Shown piece after piece: positions 37,988 through 38,289 of a DNA stretch of 38,289 bases. The translations under genes and the position numbers were made by a program. The notes beneath the pieces were generated by a model. The model made no database searches, was not told the origin of the DNA, and saw nothing but the letters and a program-made list of their open reading frames with translations. The stretch spans positions 1 through 38,289 of IMG/VR virus record IMGVR_UViG_3300017760_000023. One strand, written 5' to 3'. How positions within the stretch are numbered: position 1 is the stretch's first letter; every line of letters begins with the position of its first letter. Source of the DNA: a virus.

Positions 37988-38289
37988 CTATGTAATGTCT
38001 TCCAAGTCTTCTTTTGATATCCCTAAATCTACATCTGGTAAATCTAAATCTGGTAAATCTAAATTTGGTACTTTTATATTTGGTACATCTGGTAAATCTA
38101 AATCTGGTATTTCTAATTTAGGTAATTTAAAATCTGGATTAGCCGTCATCACTTGTTTATTAAGAAAAGTTTGTTTCGTAATTACCTCAGTCAGTCTTAC
38201 TATTTTATCAACTAGTGCTTTAGCTTTCGCTACAAACACCGCTGGATTTGCAATTAATAAGACTAATACTTGTTGAATGTCAGAAAATA
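37988..38289 (-). CDS. Partial protein with acidic LPDLDLPD repeat tail (5' end outside window)
   Basis: The frame is open from the right edge to TAG at 37988; a GTG at 38239 exists, but sequence upstream of it (IQQVLVLLIANPA) is still open, so the true start probably lies beyond the window. The visible part has a helical segment (AKAKALVDKIVRLTEVITKQ) and then tandem Leu-Pro-Asp steps (LPDLDLPDVDLGISKEDLED). The 15-bp-type repeats in the DNA produce this tail. It is the most upstream gene of the operon seen here, 9 nt before the nuclease gene. Function unknown. Confidence 0.7.
   Translation of the reverse strand, partial: FSDIQQVLVLLIANPAVFVAKAKALVDKIVRLTEVITKQTFLNKQVMTANPDFKLPKLEIPDLDLPDVPNIKVPNLDLPDLDLPDVDLGISKEDLEDIT
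38023..38138. repeat. Degenerate tandem repeat (about 15 bp) coding an LPDLD-type tail
   Basis: Units of the form CTAAATCTGGTAAAT recur with small changes through this stretch and encode alternating Leu/Ile/Val-Pro-Asp/Asn steps on the minus strand. Slippage here would change tail length in frame. Confidence 0.75.

Noticed and set aside
1-38289. tRNA genes, rRNA, CRISPR arrays, insertion sequences or attachment sites
   Set aside because: Coding sequence fills nearly all of the window, and the few gaps show no cloverleaf, direct-repeat/spacer or inverted-repeat structure by eye.

Overview
The window looks like part of an AT-rich, T4-like contractile-tailed phage (myovirus), probably marine, that infects a Gram-negative host of the Bacteroidota/FCB type. 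The phage identity rests on a gp25-like baseplate wedge protein (132 aa), a gp6-like baseplate protein (662 aa), a very long fibre ending in an S74 chaperone, a gp47/gp46-type nuclease-ATPase, a Toprim primase, and dense same-strand genes joined by TAATG and ATGA overlaps. The host inference rests on exported proteins whose signal peptides end near A-Q or S-Q, and on one protein with a C-terminal type IX secretion (T9SS) sorting domain. Host identity is an inference.

Layout, read along the minus strand from right to left. (1) 38289-24426, tail and baseplate module: an acidic repeat protein cut by the window edge, an SNase-type nuclease, a small coiled-coil protein, gp25, gp6, a DNRLRE-like protein, two unassigned baseplate proteins, a 1423-aa tail protein with LamG/CBM-like domains, and three further structural proteins. 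(2) 24313-17066, a secretion and surface island: a T9SS-type cargo with cohesin-like and dockerin-like parts, a coupled 35-aa membrane peptide, a PorV/PorQ-like barrel, a membrane coiled-coil protein, a Tyr/Gly-rich protein, a small membrane protein, a CsgG-like lipoprotein, an outer-membrane barrel and a second CsgG-like protein. (3) 17069-13269: unassigned proteins, a possible lysis group (two-TM protein plus TM/coiled-coil protein), and a run of very small basic or Cys-rich phage proteins, one of them broken. (4) 13276-7938, nucleotide and DNA metabolism: a NUDIX-zincin fusion, a PDDEXK-type nuclease, a primase, and a gp47-gp46 fusion broken by a -1 shift at an A7 run. (5) 7713-1: the S74 fibre and a coupled Ig-like adhesin that runs off the left edge. 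The only convincing plus-strand gene is a 50-aa ribbon-helix-helix protein at 7799-7951, whose start touches a late-promoter-like octamer facing the fibre gene.

The most unusual content is the secretion island: a phage carrying a T9SS-sorted cargo next to a T9SS-type cargo barrel, and two CsgG-like proteins flanking another barrel. It could rebuild the host surface during infection, export a phage adhesin or exclusion factor, or help virion release; sequence alone does not decide. The second notable item is the single-polypeptide Mre11/Rad50-like protein that needs a -1 frameshift (or correction of a homopolymer error) to be complete. No tRNA, rRNA, CRISPR array, insertion sequence or integrase was seen.
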